The translations under genes were made by a program, and so were the position numbers. Below, piece after piece: positions 36,376 to 46,260 of a DNA stretch of 64,000 nt. How positions within the stretch are numbered: position 1 is the first letter of the stretch; every line of letters begins with the position of its first letter. The DNA comes from CAZTAO01 sp964611645 (lineage in GTDB: Bacteria > Armatimonadota > UBA5829), in contig CAZTAO010000021.1 of assembly GCA_964611645.1 (NCBI GenBank), positions 1-64,000 on the forward strand, read 5' to 3'. A model generated the notes under the pieces. It was not told the origin of the DNA, did no database searches, and was given only the letters and a program-made list of their open reading frames with translations.

Positions 36376-37103
36376 CAATACGCGCCCTTGCCTATGAGGA
36401 CTGCGGGTATGGTCTTGAGGAGCAGCATCACATCCAGCCACACGCTCTGACTCTCGATGTACTGGACATCGAGCCTGATCTGCTCAGGGAACGTGAGGTC
36501 GGCGCGTCCGGAGACTTGCCAGATGCAGGTGAGGCCAGGCAGAACATCCAGCCGACGTCTGTCCGCCAGGGAGTATTGCGCGACTTCCCTTGGAATGTGA
36601 GGTCTGGGACCTACCAGGGACATTTGGCCTTTCAGCACACACCAGACTTGCGGCAGCTCATCGATGCTGAGCTTCCTCATGATCCGGCCAATGGGTGTAA
36701 CCCGAGGATCGCGCCTGATCTTGAACGTGGCTTCGTCTGGGTGTTCGTCCAAATCGGCCACCTGCTCCAGCAGTGCATCGGCATTCAAAACCATCGACCT
36801 GAACTTCGGCAGAACAAACTCCTTGCCATATTGGCCGACCCTTGTCTGGTGAAAGAAGACGGGGCCACCGTCGTGCAGCTTGATGATGAGGCTAACCACC
36901 GCGAAGATCGGCGACGCCAGCAGCATAAGGATAAGTGACCCGACAATATCCGTAAGCCGTTTGACGGTCTTGGCACCGGCAACAACAAACAGCCAACTGT
37001 ACTTCTTCGCATAGAAGCGTGACCTGCCGGACGACGCCCGCCCACTGGCATAGCGACGATACAGATCGTCGAAAAGGTCTTGTTGTTCTGTCTCCCGTAT
37101 CAA
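36375..37103 (-). CDS. Polyprenyl-phosphate sugar-1-phosphate transferase (WbaP/Bac_transf family)
   Basis: 242 residues from TTG 37103 (GGAGG nine bases upstream). A single membrane segment lies at about 48-75 (TDIVGSLILMLLASPIFAVV), with catalytic-domain marks FHQTRVGQYGKEF, KFRSMV, LSIDELPQVWCVLKGQMSLV and VGPRPHIP. Enzymes of this family move a hexose-1-phosphate to undecaprenyl phosphate to start exopolysaccharide or O-antigen synthesis. No glycosyltransferases or Wzx/Wzy are in view. The upstream gap (37104-37238) contains only weak promoter-like sequence. Confidence 0.9.
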   Translation of the reverse strand: MIRETEQQDLFDDLYRRYASGRASSGRSRFYAKKYSWLFVVAGAKTVKRLTDIVGSLILMLLASPIFAVVSLIIKLHDGGPVFFHQTRVGQYGKEFVLPKFRSMVLNADALLEQVADLDEHPDEATFKIRRDPRVTPIGRIMRKLSIDELPQVWCVLKGQMSLVGPRPHIPREVAQYSLADRRRLDVLPGLTCIWQVSGRADLTFPEQIRLDVQYIESQSVWLDVMLLLKTIPAVLIGKGAY

Positions 37104-37238
37104 CTGCTCTAGCCTCCGGCATCTCTTTTCAGAGACGAAACGCCGCGGATCATATAGTGTACATTTTACAGCAAAGCCGATTATGTCGCTAATAGTCCAG
37201 ATTGCCTCCGGGAAAACGGATGGGGGATCATCGAATTC

Positions 37239-37577
37239 TCAGTCTCGGAACGACCTGACGGCCTGGTCGGTGTCGTTGTAGACATCGAGAATCCTGTGCA
37301 TTCGCACTAACTCAAACAGCGCCCGTATCTCCTTGCCCATCCCGGACAACTTCAGTTCGCCTTTGTCGCTGGAGACCTTCTTCAGCACAGAGAGAATCGC
37401 ACCGAGTCCCGCGCTGTCCATAAAGACCACGGACGACAGGTCCAGAATGACCTTATGGCTATCCTGGAGCAGTGGCGCGACATCTTTCTTGAACTCCACA
37501 GCGTTGCCGGCGTCCAATCCGATGCACGGCAGACCGATTACAGTCACATCGCCCCGTTTCTCAATCTTGAGTTCCAT
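37239..37577 (-). CDS. STAS-domain anti-sigma factor antagonist (RsbV-like)
   Basis: 112 residues, a single STAS domain. The phospho-acceptor region is VFMDSAGLGAIL, about residues 51-62. In partner switching the unphosphorylated form binds the anti-sigma kinase, which frees a sigma factor or another effector. It overlaps the 3' end of the RsbW-like gene by 17 bases, so the two are made together. No sigma factor gene is in the window. Confidence 0.9.
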   Translation of the reverse strand: MELKIEKRGDVTVIGLPCIGLDAGNAVEFKKDVAPLLQDSHKVILDLSSVVFMDSAGLGAILSVLKKVSSDKGELKLSGMGKEIRALFELVRMHRILDVYNDTDQAVRSFRD

Positions 37578-38001
37578 TTTCAGTTCCGCTCCCTCTCAAA
37601 CGCTTCTTGAGGCTCACGTATGGCCGCTTACCGCAGTCGAAGCCATACTCAACATCATCCATGCATTGCCGCATTATGAATATACCAAATCCGCTTTCCT
37701 TCGTCCCATCAAAGATGGGATCCGGCACTCTCTCCAGATCAGGCGGATCGCCGACGTGTGACAGCCTGATCTCCAGTTCCGGGCCGGAGTGGCTGAGCGC
37801 TAACCAGATCGGTCTGCCGCACTCGCCCTTATAGGCATGCCTGCATATATTACTTGCCGCTTCACTCACAGCCAACTCTATCACGATAAGGTCCTCTTCC
37901 GTGAGATGGCCAGAGAGGCGTTTGAGCAAGTATGCGCGGATGTACTCCCGCAGATTCGTCGACACATCCGGACGACTCGTCAACTCATATTCGGCGTTCA
38001 A
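37561..38001 (-). CDS. RsbW-like serine kinase / anti-sigma factor (HATPase domain)
   Basis: 146 residues from TTG 38001. A GHKL ATPase fold is shown by the N box IELAVSEAASNICRHAY and the G1 region ESGFGIFIMRQCMDDVEYG. This is the kinase that phosphorylates STAS antagonists such as its neighbour. The ribosome site is weak (AGCAGG). It is divergent from the sensor kinase gene across 257 bases. Confidence 0.88.
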   Translation of the reverse strand: MNAEYELTSRPDVSTNLREYIRAYLLKRLSGHLTEEDLIVIELAVSEAASNICRHAYKGECGRPIWLALSHSGPELEIRLSHVGDPPDLERVPDPIFDGTKESGFGIFIMRQCMDDVEYGFDCGKRPYVSLKKRLRGSGTENGTQD

Positions 38002-38258
38002 GCCTCGTCAACCTGCTTTCTCTCACCAGTTGGCGTCGCATGCGACTGCAACAAGTATAAAGGGCCTCTTAGCATAGTTATCCTCTCGCGGGCCATATTC
38101 CTTCTGTGAATGCCACTTACCCCGGCCCTCAAAGGCACATGCTAAGCAGATTGCACAGTTTGGGAACAAGAGGAAAGAATACTTGGATTATTGAAGGAGA
38201 AAAGTGTTCGTGTGCCCAAGTAGGTTATGTTCCGCGACACCTGTGGGTATGGTAAACT

Positions 38259-39833
38259 ATGCAACAGCAAAACACAAATCGTTCCGGTCTTCTGTCAAGC
38301 ATACCGGACGTTCTGATGCTGATCCGGAATGGAGAGGTTGTGTACGCCAATGCGGCCTGCCTGTCCATTTTCGGGATCAGTGGCGTGGTTGTTCTCGACA
38401 CTCCCACACACCAATGCCTGCGGCCTGAGTTCCTTTCAGCGGCGCTTAGTCTTGCCGCACGGGCGGAGGCCGGAGACCCCCACGCTCAAGTCGAACTCGA
38501 CTATCTCGATGACCTCGGCATCCAGCGATCATACAGGCTGAGTGCCTGCTGCGCGGACGACAACGGCCGACCGGCAACACTGCTGGTAGCTACCGATATC
38601 ACAAAGTACAGGCGCGTGAGATACGACCTTGAGAAGCTCAACCGCAGCCTGCGGGTTCTCTCGGAAGCCGATAACGCTCTGATTCATCAACGCCACGAGG
38701 ATGCTCTATTGCAGAGCACGTGCGTTAGCCTGGTAAAGACCGGACAACACAGTTTTGCTTGGGCCGGTTACGTTTCCGGCACAGGCGCTGAGTCCACAGT
38801 GCTTCCCGCAGCCGCGTTTGGAGTCCAGCGAAAGGCTGTGTCCAAATTGGCAGCAATGCCTTCCGCAAAACACAAACTCCTCACCCCTACCTCCACCGCT
38901 ATCCTGCACGGTCAGCCGGTGGTTGTGGCGGACTCCAGGACGGAGACCCAGTTCGCGCTCTCAAGACTGGCGTGCAAACGCTATTTGTCCTCAATCGACG
39001 TTCCGATACGAGATGGCTCATCGACCCTTGGAGTGCTGAGCATCTATGATTCAGCGCCAGGCAGATTCGGCCCAGAGGAAATCGTCCTGATGAGCAAACT
39101 GGCGGACAATCTCGCCTATGGAATCAAGTCCATCAGGAACCGAGTGGCGCTGCAGCAGGCTTTGAACCAGACGAACAGCCTGTCTCGCCAGGTTATGAGA
39201 TCTCAGGAACAGGCGCGCCAGCACCTATCGCGAGAAATTCATGACCAATTGGGTTCGCTGACTACAGGCATCCTGATGTCGGTCAACCAGTGCGAACAGG
39301 TGTGCACGGAGATTCCGGACAACGGCATAGCAGCCGTGAAAGAGCTGGTGCTCGAGCTGATTCATGGGGTCCGAAACCTCTCACAGACCCTTCGCCCACC
39401 GATGCTGGATGACTTTGGACTGCTTCCTACTGTAGAATGGTATGTTGAGAAATTCGGCGAACGCACGGGCGTCCAGGTAGACCTGCGTCATAGGGGCATT
39501 GGCCAGCGAATGGACCCTGATCTGGAGATCACCATATTCAGACTTCTGCAGGAGGGTCTGACTAACATTGCCCGCCACGCCCACACCGACAGCGCATCGG
39601 TATCCATACTCGTGGGCCGGGGGCAAGTGCACCTTACCGTACAGGATCACGGGCGTGGTTTCGACCTCGCAGCCATCCAGCGCACGACAACAAGCACTGG
39701 ACTCGCCGGAATGAGGGAGCGCGCTGCCCTTCTTGGCGGGACCCTGACCATAGAAACGGCGCCGGGAAGCGGCGCCAAGCTGATTGCGGTAATCCCAACA
39801 ATTCAAATGAACAAAGGTGAGCTATTGTGGTAA
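38259..39833 (+). CDS. PAS-GAF sensor histidine kinase (HisKA_3 type)
   Basis: 524 residues, soluble. A PAS domain lies at about 10-120 (LLSSIPDVLMLIRNGEVVYA), GAF at about 130-290, HisKA_3 with REIHDQLGS (His about 328), and a HATPase domain at about 430-515 (LLQEGLTNIARHAH, TGLAGMRERAALLGG). No membrane helix is present, so the signal is cytoplasmic. An in-frame TAA at 38253 forces the start at ATG 38259 or later, and no proper ribosome site precedes it. Its stop overlaps the response regulator start by 7 bases. Confidence 0.9.
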   Translation: MQQQNTNRSGLLSSIPDVLMLIRNGEVVYANAACLSIFGISGVVVLDTPTHQCLRPEFLSAALSLAARAEAGDPHAQVELDYLDDLGIQRSYRLSACCADDNGRPATLLVATDITKYRRVRYDLEKLNRSLRVLSEADNALIHQRHEDALLQSTCVSLVKTGQHSFAWAGYVSGTGAESTVLPAAAFGVQRKAVSKLAAMPSAKHKLLTPTSTAILHGQPVVVADSRTETQFALSRLACKRYLSSIDVPIRDGSSTLGVLSIYDSAPGRFGPEEIVLMSKLADNLAYGIKSIRNRVALQQALNQTNSLSRQVMRSQEQARQHLSREIHDQLGSLTTGILMSVNQCEQVCTEIPDNGIAAVKELVLELIHGVRNLSQTLRPPMLDDFGLLPTVEWYVEKFGERTGVQVDLRHRGIGQRMDPDLEITIFRLLQEGLTNIARHAHTDSASVSILVGRGQVHLTVQDHGRGFDLAAIQRTTTSTGLAGMRERAALLGGTLTIETAPGSGAKLIAVIPTIQMNKGELLW

Positions 39834-40477
39834 AGATTATTATCGCAGACGATCACGGAATCGTGAGGCAAGGGCTTCGCGCACTTCTGAAGAGCGACCC
39901 GGAGTTCTCGGTTGTCGCTGAAGCAGCAGACGGGCTCACGGCCATCGAAGCCGTGGAGAAGAACCGGCCCGACCTGCTCATCCTGGACATCTCAATGCCC
40001 GGGATGAACGGACTTGAGGTCATCACGCACGTTCGACGCATTTCCCCCAAGACACAGATTCTCGTGATGTCGATGCACGACGCCGAGCCATACATCTTCG
40101 AGGCCCTGAAGAATGGCGCGAAGGGATATGTGCTCAAGGGCGATGAACTGACATTGGTGGCAAGGGCAGCCCGAGAGGTTGCAGCCGGCAGGCTGTTCAT
40201 GAGCCCTTCTCTCTCGGAAAAGATAGTGAGTTCATACATCAGAACCCACGGAGAAACTACAGAGGTCGGCGGGAAGTCGGAGCAGAGCAAGCTTACGCTG
40301 CGCGAGAAGGAAGTCGTGAGGCTGGTCTCACAAGGCAAGACCAGTGCCCAGGTGGCGGAACAGTTGAGCATCAGCACCCGGACCGTGGAGAAGCACAGAT
40401 CGAACATAATGATGAAGCTGGGCGTAAAGAACCACAGCGAACTGATACGCTACGCCATCAAGAACGGGATCATCTAG
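39827..40477 (+). CDS. NarL/FixJ-family response regulator
   Basis: 216 residues. The receiver domain has Asp pair 8-9 and phospho-acceptor Asp at about 54 (LLILDISMPGMNG), with Lys in GYVLKGD. The C-terminal LuxR helix-turn-helix is LTLREKEVVRLVSQGKTSAQ and TRTVEKHRSNIMMKLG. GTG start with AGGTGAG six bases upstream, overlapping the kinase gene. It is the cognate regulator; targets are unknown but may include the convergent or divergent signalling genes. Confidence 0.94.
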   Translation: MVKIIIADDHGIVRQGLRALLKSDPEFSVVAEAADGLTAIEAVEKNRPDLLILDISMPGMNGLEVITHVRRISPKTQILVMSMHDAEPYIFEALKNGAKGYVLKGDELTLVARAAREVAAGRLFMSPSLSEKIVSSYIRTHGETTEVGGKSEQSKLTLREKEVVRLVSQGKTSAQVAEQLSISTRTVEKHRSNIMMKLGVKNHSELIRYAIKNGII

Positions 40478-40520
40478 CGAAGAGCGCAGCACAGAAGACA
40501 GAAATACATTCCGCTACTTC

Positions 40521-40871
40521 TCAGCTACTCGACTCTTCCTTGAATGCGCCCACTGCGGCTTCAGGCTTGTCGTGAATGTCGATGAGCCGGTTCATGCCGA
40601 CGCTGGCAAACTGCACCTTTATCTGCTCGTTCATCCCACCGATCTTTATCTGCTTTCCTGCATTCGAGCACATCCGCTTGATTGCCAGCATTGCCCCCAC
40701 GCCTGAGCTGTCTATAAACCTCACGTCCGAGAGGTCCAGCACAAACCGAGTGTCGATATCGAGCCTCGCCGCAACGGCCTGCTTGACCTCGGCCACACTT
40801 CCGACATCAAGGGTGTCGGTCCGAAGCGCTATGACTGTGCAGTCTTCTGTAGTCCTCACTAAGACATCCAA
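40521..40871 (-). CDS. Second STAS-domain anti-sigma factor antagonist (RsbV-like)
   Basis: 116 residues from TTG 40871, which has GGAGG seven bases upstream. The longer frame to 40928 would overlap the phosphatase gene and lacks a ribosome site. The phospho-site region is VRFIDSSGVGAML. It is the likely substrate of the phosphatase-kinase encoded immediately upstream (16-base gap). Confidence 0.88.
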   Translation of the reverse strand: MDVLVRTTEDCTVIALRTDTLDVGSVAEVKQAVAARLDIDTRFVLDLSDVRFIDSSGVGAMLAIKRMCSNAGKQIKIGGMNEQIKVQFASVGMNRLIDIHDKPEAAVGAFKEESSS

Positions 40872-40887
40872 GTTACGGCCTCCTCTA

Positions 40888-43800
40888 TCAAAGATTCTTC
40901 TTCCTGAGCAGGATGACTTGTCGACCATCCTCCTCTACACCACATCTCACCTCGTCTACGCACTGTCCGACGAGATACGCACCGAAACCGTGATCGACAG
41001 CACCATGGGCGGGGTCAAATGGGTCCGAAGGCTGCCCGTCCGACCCATGCCTGCCGTTGTAGGTCAGCGAAACATCGAAATCCCCACTTCTGTAGCTGAT
41101 ACGCACGCACACTGAGTTATGCGGCAACTGAGCGGGACCCTCTTGGGCAGAGTATTCGGTTGGCGCCTGCTTCACAATGTTCGCCACAGCCTCGCTGACG
41201 GCCAGTTGCACCCTGGGCAGATGCTTCTGCGAGAACTCTTCGCCAGCATTGTTTCTGGCGAACCCTGCAACGGAGTCTCGTATCACCGCGAGCTGCTTAA
41301 GGTCGCTGGGAACCCGGATCTCCGCCTGTGTGAGCGGCGAAGCGCTATCACTTGCTTTCACGACTACGCACGTCAGGTCGTCGGCAAAGACCGGAGAACC
41401 GGTGAACTCGACTACTGATGACCGCACATAATCGCTGATTTCCGTGGGTTCGAGTAGATGAGTGTGTTCCACTGCCTCGATTAGCCTTTCTGTGCCGAAC
41501 ATTTCGCCGTGGGAGTTGCGGGCCTCGGTGACACCATCACTGTAGAACACAAAAGTGTCACCCTGAGAGTATGGGTATGTATTCTGGAAGTAGTGCTCCG
41601 AGAGATCGAAGCCGAGAGGCATATTGTGGCCTTCCAGCTTCTCGGCAATGCCTGTCTGAGCGTCCACCTGGAAGACACGGGTGTTTCCGCAGTCCACGAG
41701 TGTGAGTTCGGAACTGGTGGGATCGAAGCGCGCGTATGAGAGCGTGATGAAGCTGTCCAGGGCCTCCAGCTCGGGAGTGAGCTCTTCGTGCACCCTCGAC
41801 ACAATGCTCTGCGGCTGGGGGAGATTGCCTACGCCCGAACCCACGACCATCTGCGTGATCGTGCGTTCAAACAAGGCCTTGGCTCCCGCGGCAAAGAGGG
41901 CAGCAGGAACGCCTTTGCCCATAACGTCTCCGACTATGACGTCAAGACACCCGTTGTAGTGCTCAGTGAAATCGTAGAAGTCTCCGTCAATCTGCTTCGA
42001 CGGCAGAGTCAAGGCCGAAGCCACGAATGACCTGAACCTCGCGGGGATCTTCCCCAGAAGCAGCGACTGCTGGATTCGCGCGCCTATCTGGACTTCCTGG
42101 TCACGCGCTTCCTCCAACTGTCTGCTGGCTTCGCGCTTTGTCAGCGCATTGCCAAAGACACTGCCCACAACGAACAACAGCCCCAGCAACTCATCGGGCC
42201 ACTCGCGAACATCGTTCTTGGTCTCGAAACCACAGAATCCCAGGAGTGATGCCTCACACAGCACCGGAACCGCGAGAAGCGCCCTCGTCTCAGGGGCAGC
42301 GAGCAGGTCGATCTCCTTTTCGGCATGTGGCGGCAGAGGGGTATTGGAACACATGTAGATGTGCTCATGACCCTCCAGCTTGCCGATGCACCACGGTATG
42401 GAGCCTGTTGCAACGCGTTGGAGATCCTTAGCTCTGCGTTCGACGCCATCGGACGCCCACTCGTGAGTCATTGAGAGACTGCGTATGTCGCGACCAAACT
42501 CAAACAGGAAGCTTCTGTCCACTCGGGCAAACTCGCCCAGCGCTTTGAGGGATTGGTCGATTCCTTCATCTACTCCACTGGAAGGCAACTGGACAAAATG
42601 CATCGATATGTCTGAGATCATCCGCTCCAAGCGCATTCGGCGCCTGATCTCATCGTCCGCGCGCTTGCGTTCCGATACATCTCGGAATACCAGCACGGCG
42701 CCGAGCAGGTTGCCTTCGCTGTCTAGAATCGGCGCCCCGCTGTCGTCGACCGGGGTAACCCGGCCGTCCTTCGCCACCAGCAGTTTCTCCACCGGGATGT
42801 CGCTGCTGTCAGTCTGCTGTAGCGTCATGCGCACCGGATTGGAAAGAGATTCACCATTGAGGCCATCTCTCAATACAAACGCCGCTTCAACCGGTTTCCC
42901 CAGAGCCTCTTCAGCCAGCCATCCTGTCAGTTGCTGCGCGACCGGGTTCATAAAGGTAATGAGGCCGCGCGTGTCCGTGGTTATGACCGCGTCGCCGATG
43001 CTTGTAAGGGTTGTCAGCATCAGCTTGCGCTGCATGTCGAGTTCTTCCGAATACAGAAGAAGCCGCGAGTGTGTCCGCTTTCTTTCGATTGCTGAGCCAA
43101 TGCTGCCTGCGATCCCCCGGAGTATGCTGATCTCCCCGGATTGCCAATTGCGTTCTTCATGGCATTCGTCGAACCCTATCAGCCCCAGGAGAGCATCCTC
43201 GACAAAAACAGGAAGGATCAGCGAGGACACAGCTCGCCCCGCACTAACAACAGGTTTGGCCTCCTCGGGGAAATCACTGACCCGGCCGGCAATATGCTCG
43301 CTGCGCGAAAGGGCTTCGTACCAACCGGCAAACAGTGCGCACGAGACGCCTTGCCCATCACTCCTGCAAGGCTTTCCACCAGGGCCTGCGTTCCACTCAT
43401 AGGCCAGGGTCGCGACGTAATGCCCCGAATCAGGTTGGCCCAAGACCTCGCACACGTAGACCCTGTCAACTCCCATCGTCTCACCCAGGAGTCCAATGGC
43501 CTCTTCAACCCCCTGGTCGTAATCCATCGTCGTAACAAGAAGATTGGCGGCCTGGGCTACCCGTTCGAGTATGCGGTCACGAGACTGCAAGTCCTCCTGC
43601 AGAATCCGCATCTCATTAAAATCGGATTGGACCTTGTCCAGAAGCCCGTTAACCGCTGTGGAGACGTTGCATATCTCATCGCTTCCCGATACGTGGACCC
43701 GGTTGCTGATATCGTTGTGCCGATACAGGCCACGGACATCCTCCGCAAGCCGGCTGACTCGGCCCAACAGGCCCAGGTCGAGGATCCAAAGAACGATAAC

Positions 43801-44568
43801 CACGAACAGACACCCGAAGGCAAGAAAAGGAGGGAGGAGGTAGTCCACGAACGTGTAGCCGACTGCCAGCGCGGCTCCGTTGGTCTCAACACTCAACACT
43901 GCTGCGGGCTTGCCTGAGATATCCGCGAGAATGGCGTGCAAGCCACCCGCCGAGGATGTGTCAACAGACGCCGGAACCAAGGATGTGCGCACCTGGCATA
44001 CATCCTGCAGATAGGCCATGAATTCGCTGTCCACAGCCTTGCCTAGTACAACCGTGTACACTTGAGAGCCACTGTTGACACGTCCAGCAACCAGAAGATG
44101 AATGCCCTTGCTCGTGCTGAGAAGTCCGGAAAGTCGACCCTGCGACCTCGGATCACGGAGGCGCGCTGCGACACTGTCAGTGCGGGCAAGGAACCCCTCC
44201 ACCGCAGACGCGGCGCCTTGCGCGTGGGCGCTTTCCTGAAAGACGACGCTGCCTTTGTCGTCCAGTATGGCGAGGTAGTCACAGCTTACCCAGATCAGCG
44301 GATCGGCGCTGCGCTCTGCGCCTCGCCCGCCCCTTGAGCGGATCAGATTGCCAATACCGCGGGAGCTCAGGTCAGCGAGAATGCCCCCCATCTGGCCTCG
44401 GTACGCGCCCATGGCGTTCTCGACACGCCGCAGATCCAGGATCGACCATCGCTCCTCGTGGGCGTTCGATGCGCTAATGACGATGAATCGGGCGATGAGG
44501 TAGAACGCTACCGCCATAACAGCGATTACACCCACTATGACAAGCATCGCGCGACGGCGCAGTGTCAT
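40888..44568 (-). CDS. Membrane sensor phosphatase-kinase: CHASE4-like, HAMP, GAF, PAS, GAF, SpoIIE/PP2C, HATPase
   Basis: 1226 residues. Two membrane helices (about 9-32 and 255-278) bracket an extracytoplasmic sensor that resembles CHASE4. Then come HAMP (about 280-330), GAF (about 345-500), PAS (about 515-645, ending FRDVSERKRADDE), a second GAF (about 655-800) and a SpoIIE/RsbU PP2C domain with SKQIDGDFYDF, VIVGDVMGKGVPAALFAAGA and FVFYSDGVTEARN. The last 150 residues are an RsbW-like ATPase (VQLAVSEAVANIV, HGFGAYLVGQCVDEV). One protein thus has domains to dephosphorylate and phosphorylate a STAS antagonist. The ATP-binding N box is well kept. Confidence 0.88.
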   Translation of the reverse strand: MTLRRRAMLVIVGVIAVMAVAFYLIARFIVISASNAHEERWSILDLRRVENAMGAYRGQMGGILADLSSRGIGNLIRSRGGRGAERSADPLIWVSCDYLAILDDKGSVVFQESAHAQGAASAVEGFLARTDSVAARLRDPRSQGRLSGLLSTSKGIHLLVAGRVNSGSQVYTVVLGKAVDSEFMAYLQDVCQVRTSLVPASVDTSSAGGLHAILADISGKPAAVLSVETNGAALAVGYTFVDYLLPPFLAFGCLFVVIVLWILDLGLLGRVSRLAEDVRGLYRHNDISNRVHVSGSDEICNVSTAVNGLLDKVQSDFNEMRILQEDLQSRDRILERVAQAANLLVTTMDYDQGVEEAIGLLGETMGVDRVYVCEVLGQPDSGHYVATLAYEWNAGPGGKPCRSDGQGVSCALFAGWYEALSRSEHIAGRVSDFPEEAKPVVSAGRAVSSLILPVFVEDALLGLIGFDECHEERNWQSGEISILRGIAGSIGSAIERKRTHSRLLLYSEELDMQRKLMLTTLTSIGDAVITTDTRGLITFMNPVAQQLTGWLAEEALGKPVEAAFVLRDGLNGESLSNPVRMTLQQTDSSDIPVEKLLVAKDGRVTPVDDSGAPILDSEGNLLGAVLVFRDVSERKRADDEIRRRMRLERMISDISMHFVQLPSSGVDEGIDQSLKALGEFARVDRSFLFEFGRDIRSLSMTHEWASDGVERRAKDLQRVATGSIPWCIGKLEGHEHIYMCSNTPLPPHAEKEIDLLAAPETRALLAVPVLCEASLLGFCGFETKNDVREWPDELLGLLFVVGSVFGNALTKREASRQLEEARDQEVQIGARIQQSLLLGKIPARFRSFVASALTLPSKQIDGDFYDFTEHYNGCLDVIVGDVMGKGVPAALFAAGAKALFERTITQMVVGSGVGNLPQPQSIVSRVHEELTPELEALDSFITLSYARFDPTSSELTLVDCGNTRVFQVDAQTGIAEKLEGHNMPLGFDLSEHYFQNTYPYSQGDTFVFYSDGVTEARNSHGEMFGTERLIEAVEHTHLLEPTEISDYVRSSVVEFTGSPVFADDLTCVVVKASDSASPLTQAEIRVPSDLKQLAVIRDSVAGFARNNAGEEFSQKHLPRVQLAVSEAVANIVKQAPTEYSAQEGPAQLPHNSVCVRISYRSGDFDVSLTYNGRHGSDGQPSDPFDPAHGAVDHGFGAYLVGQCVDEVRCGVEEDGRQVILLRKKNL

Positions 44569-44671
44569 GGCAGCACCCGATTTCGGCCCAACTCAGGCAG
44601 CGATGGTGAAGTGCATCGGCTCGTCGCGTTCCACTGGTCGGCTTCGACTCCGCTCGTGTATCGGAAATGTC

Positions 44672-46096
44672 TCAACTGACCTCCAGCCTCTTCTTCACCA
44701 GAGTAACCACATGTCCGCCGAGTGCGTCTCGCTCGCTAAGCAAATCGTCGACCGACTGGGATATGAGGTAAAGCCCAAACCCGTTCTCCCGGGTCCCGTC
44801 AAAGCTTGGGGCTGTCAGCAAATCGTTGTTCACGGGGCTGCCCCTGTGGTGGAAGCGGACAACCAACCTGTCGCGGTAGTACTCGACACGGACCCTTATG
44901 TGGCGGTCGGTGGCCCGGTTGTAGGCATGTTTGATGATATTGGTCGCCGCCTCGTGGACAGCAAGTACCAGCTTGTGCACGTCCTCGCGCCGCCACCCGG
45001 CTATCGGGTCGTACTGGCACGCGTCCTCAACGAACCGCCGTATAGCGCCGAGATAGGTGAAGTCGCTCTGTACCACGATTTCCTTCTGGGCTATTACTCT
45101 GCCCCAGTCGCGATCTCGAGCAGACAACGCCCCGTGGTCGTCGATCCGCACCACCACGCAGGTCAGATCGTCAGGAAGCGAATCGTTCGTTTGCAGGGCG
45201 GGGACTCGGCTGATGATCCGGTCGATCACGGTCTGAGGATCGTGCGCCGGCGATGAACACACTGCTTCGATGAGCCTCTCCTCTCCGGTGTCCTGCTCCT
45301 CTATCCGGAGAGTATCCAGGAGGCCGTCTGAGTAGAGAACGAAAACATCCCCCGGCTCGAATGAGAGTGAAGACTGACGATAGGTCTCTTCAGCCAGAAC
45401 ACCAACCGGCACATTGTGCCCTCGGACCATCTCACACGCTCCGGAGCGTTTGCTGTAGTGGAGAGTCTTGGTGTGGCCGCAGTCCACGAATGTGAGGATG
45501 CCGTTGTCCAGGTCGAAACGCCCATAGAACAGAGTCAGAAAAGACTCCAGCGCAGCCATCTCGGCATTGAGCACGGAAGCAACCTGAGTTACTATCTCTT
45601 CCGGATATGGCGTTATGACCAGCCCGGAACCGGCCAACGCGCTGATGCTCTTGAGGAAAACATTCTTGGCGGCTGCGGCAACCAGGGCGGCTGAGACGCC
45701 TTTACCCATCACATCGCCTATCAGCACATCAAATGTGCGGTCGTTGTGCCTGAGGAAGTCATAGAAGTCCCCGCCAATCCTCTTGCTGGGGAAAGACACA
45801 GCAGCGGAACTTGCGCCGTCTATTCCGAGCAGTTCTCCACCGACAAGCAGAGTCTCCTGGATGCGGCAGCCCGTTTCGACCTCCCTCTCTCTGGCGTGTT
45901 CCAGTTCGAGTTCAATCTGTTCGCGCTGGCTAATACCACCAGCAATCGCGAACTCACGATTCCGCTCTTCGGCTTCCGCGACACCCGTCCTGGCGACCGT
46001 CTTCGATCCCCCCCAACGGAGGGCGAAGACAACCACAAGCGCGCCCGCCAACAGGCACGCTCCACCTATGAGTAACTGCAGGACGCTGGCAGACAA
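44672..46096 (-). CDS. SpoIIE/PP2C phosphatase fused to RsbW-like kinase
   Basis: About 474 residues from TTG 46096, chosen because GGAGGT lies upstream and the protein then starts with a membrane helix (VLQLLIGGACLLAGALVVVF). The longer frame to 46294 adds a doubtful stretch. After a coiled coil comes the PP2C domain (SKRIGGDFYDFLR, VLIGDVMGKGVSAALVAA, FVLYSDGLLDTLR), then a C-terminal ATPase with KLVLAVHEAATNIIKHAY and NGFGLYLISQSVDDLL. It has no extra sensor modules. It lies 103 bases upstream of the larger relative and may act on the same antagonists. Confidence 0.88.
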   Translation of the reverse strand: MSASVLQLLIGGACLLAGALVVVFALRWGGSKTVARTGVAEAEERNREFAIAGGISQREQIELELEHAREREVETGCRIQETLLVGGELLGIDGASSAAVSFPSKRIGGDFYDFLRHNDRTFDVLIGDVMGKGVSAALVAAAAKNVFLKSISALAGSGLVITPYPEEIVTQVASVLNAEMAALESFLTLFYGRFDLDNGILTFVDCGHTKTLHYSKRSGACEMVRGHNVPVGVLAEETYRQSSLSFEPGDVFVLYSDGLLDTLRIEEQDTGEERLIEAVCSSPAHDPQTVIDRIISRVPALQTNDSLPDDLTCVVVRIDDHGALSARDRDWGRVIAQKEIVVQSDFTYLGAIRRFVEDACQYDPIAGWRREDVHKLVLAVHEAATNIIKHAYNRATDRHIRVRVEYYRDRLVVRFHHRGSPVNNDLLTAPSFDGTRENGFGLYLISQSVDDLLSERDALGGHVVTLVKKRLEVS

Positions 46097-46260
46097 GTCC
46101 GAGTTACCTCCACGGAAAAGTAAGATAGCGCTGTAATTCAACAACAGCAGTAATGATACCACTTTTCGCAAGGAAGGCACACGGCAATTTCCCGCACACG
46201 AGGAGAAAAGTTGCAGGATTTGTAGCGTTAGCCTGTGAGGATGAAGATGAGGGAATGTTT

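Noticed and set aside
38204..38428. GTG-initiated ORF with a ribosome-site-like sequence
   Set aside because: No recognisable protein features and it overlaps the sensor kinase in another frame; listed only as an oddity.
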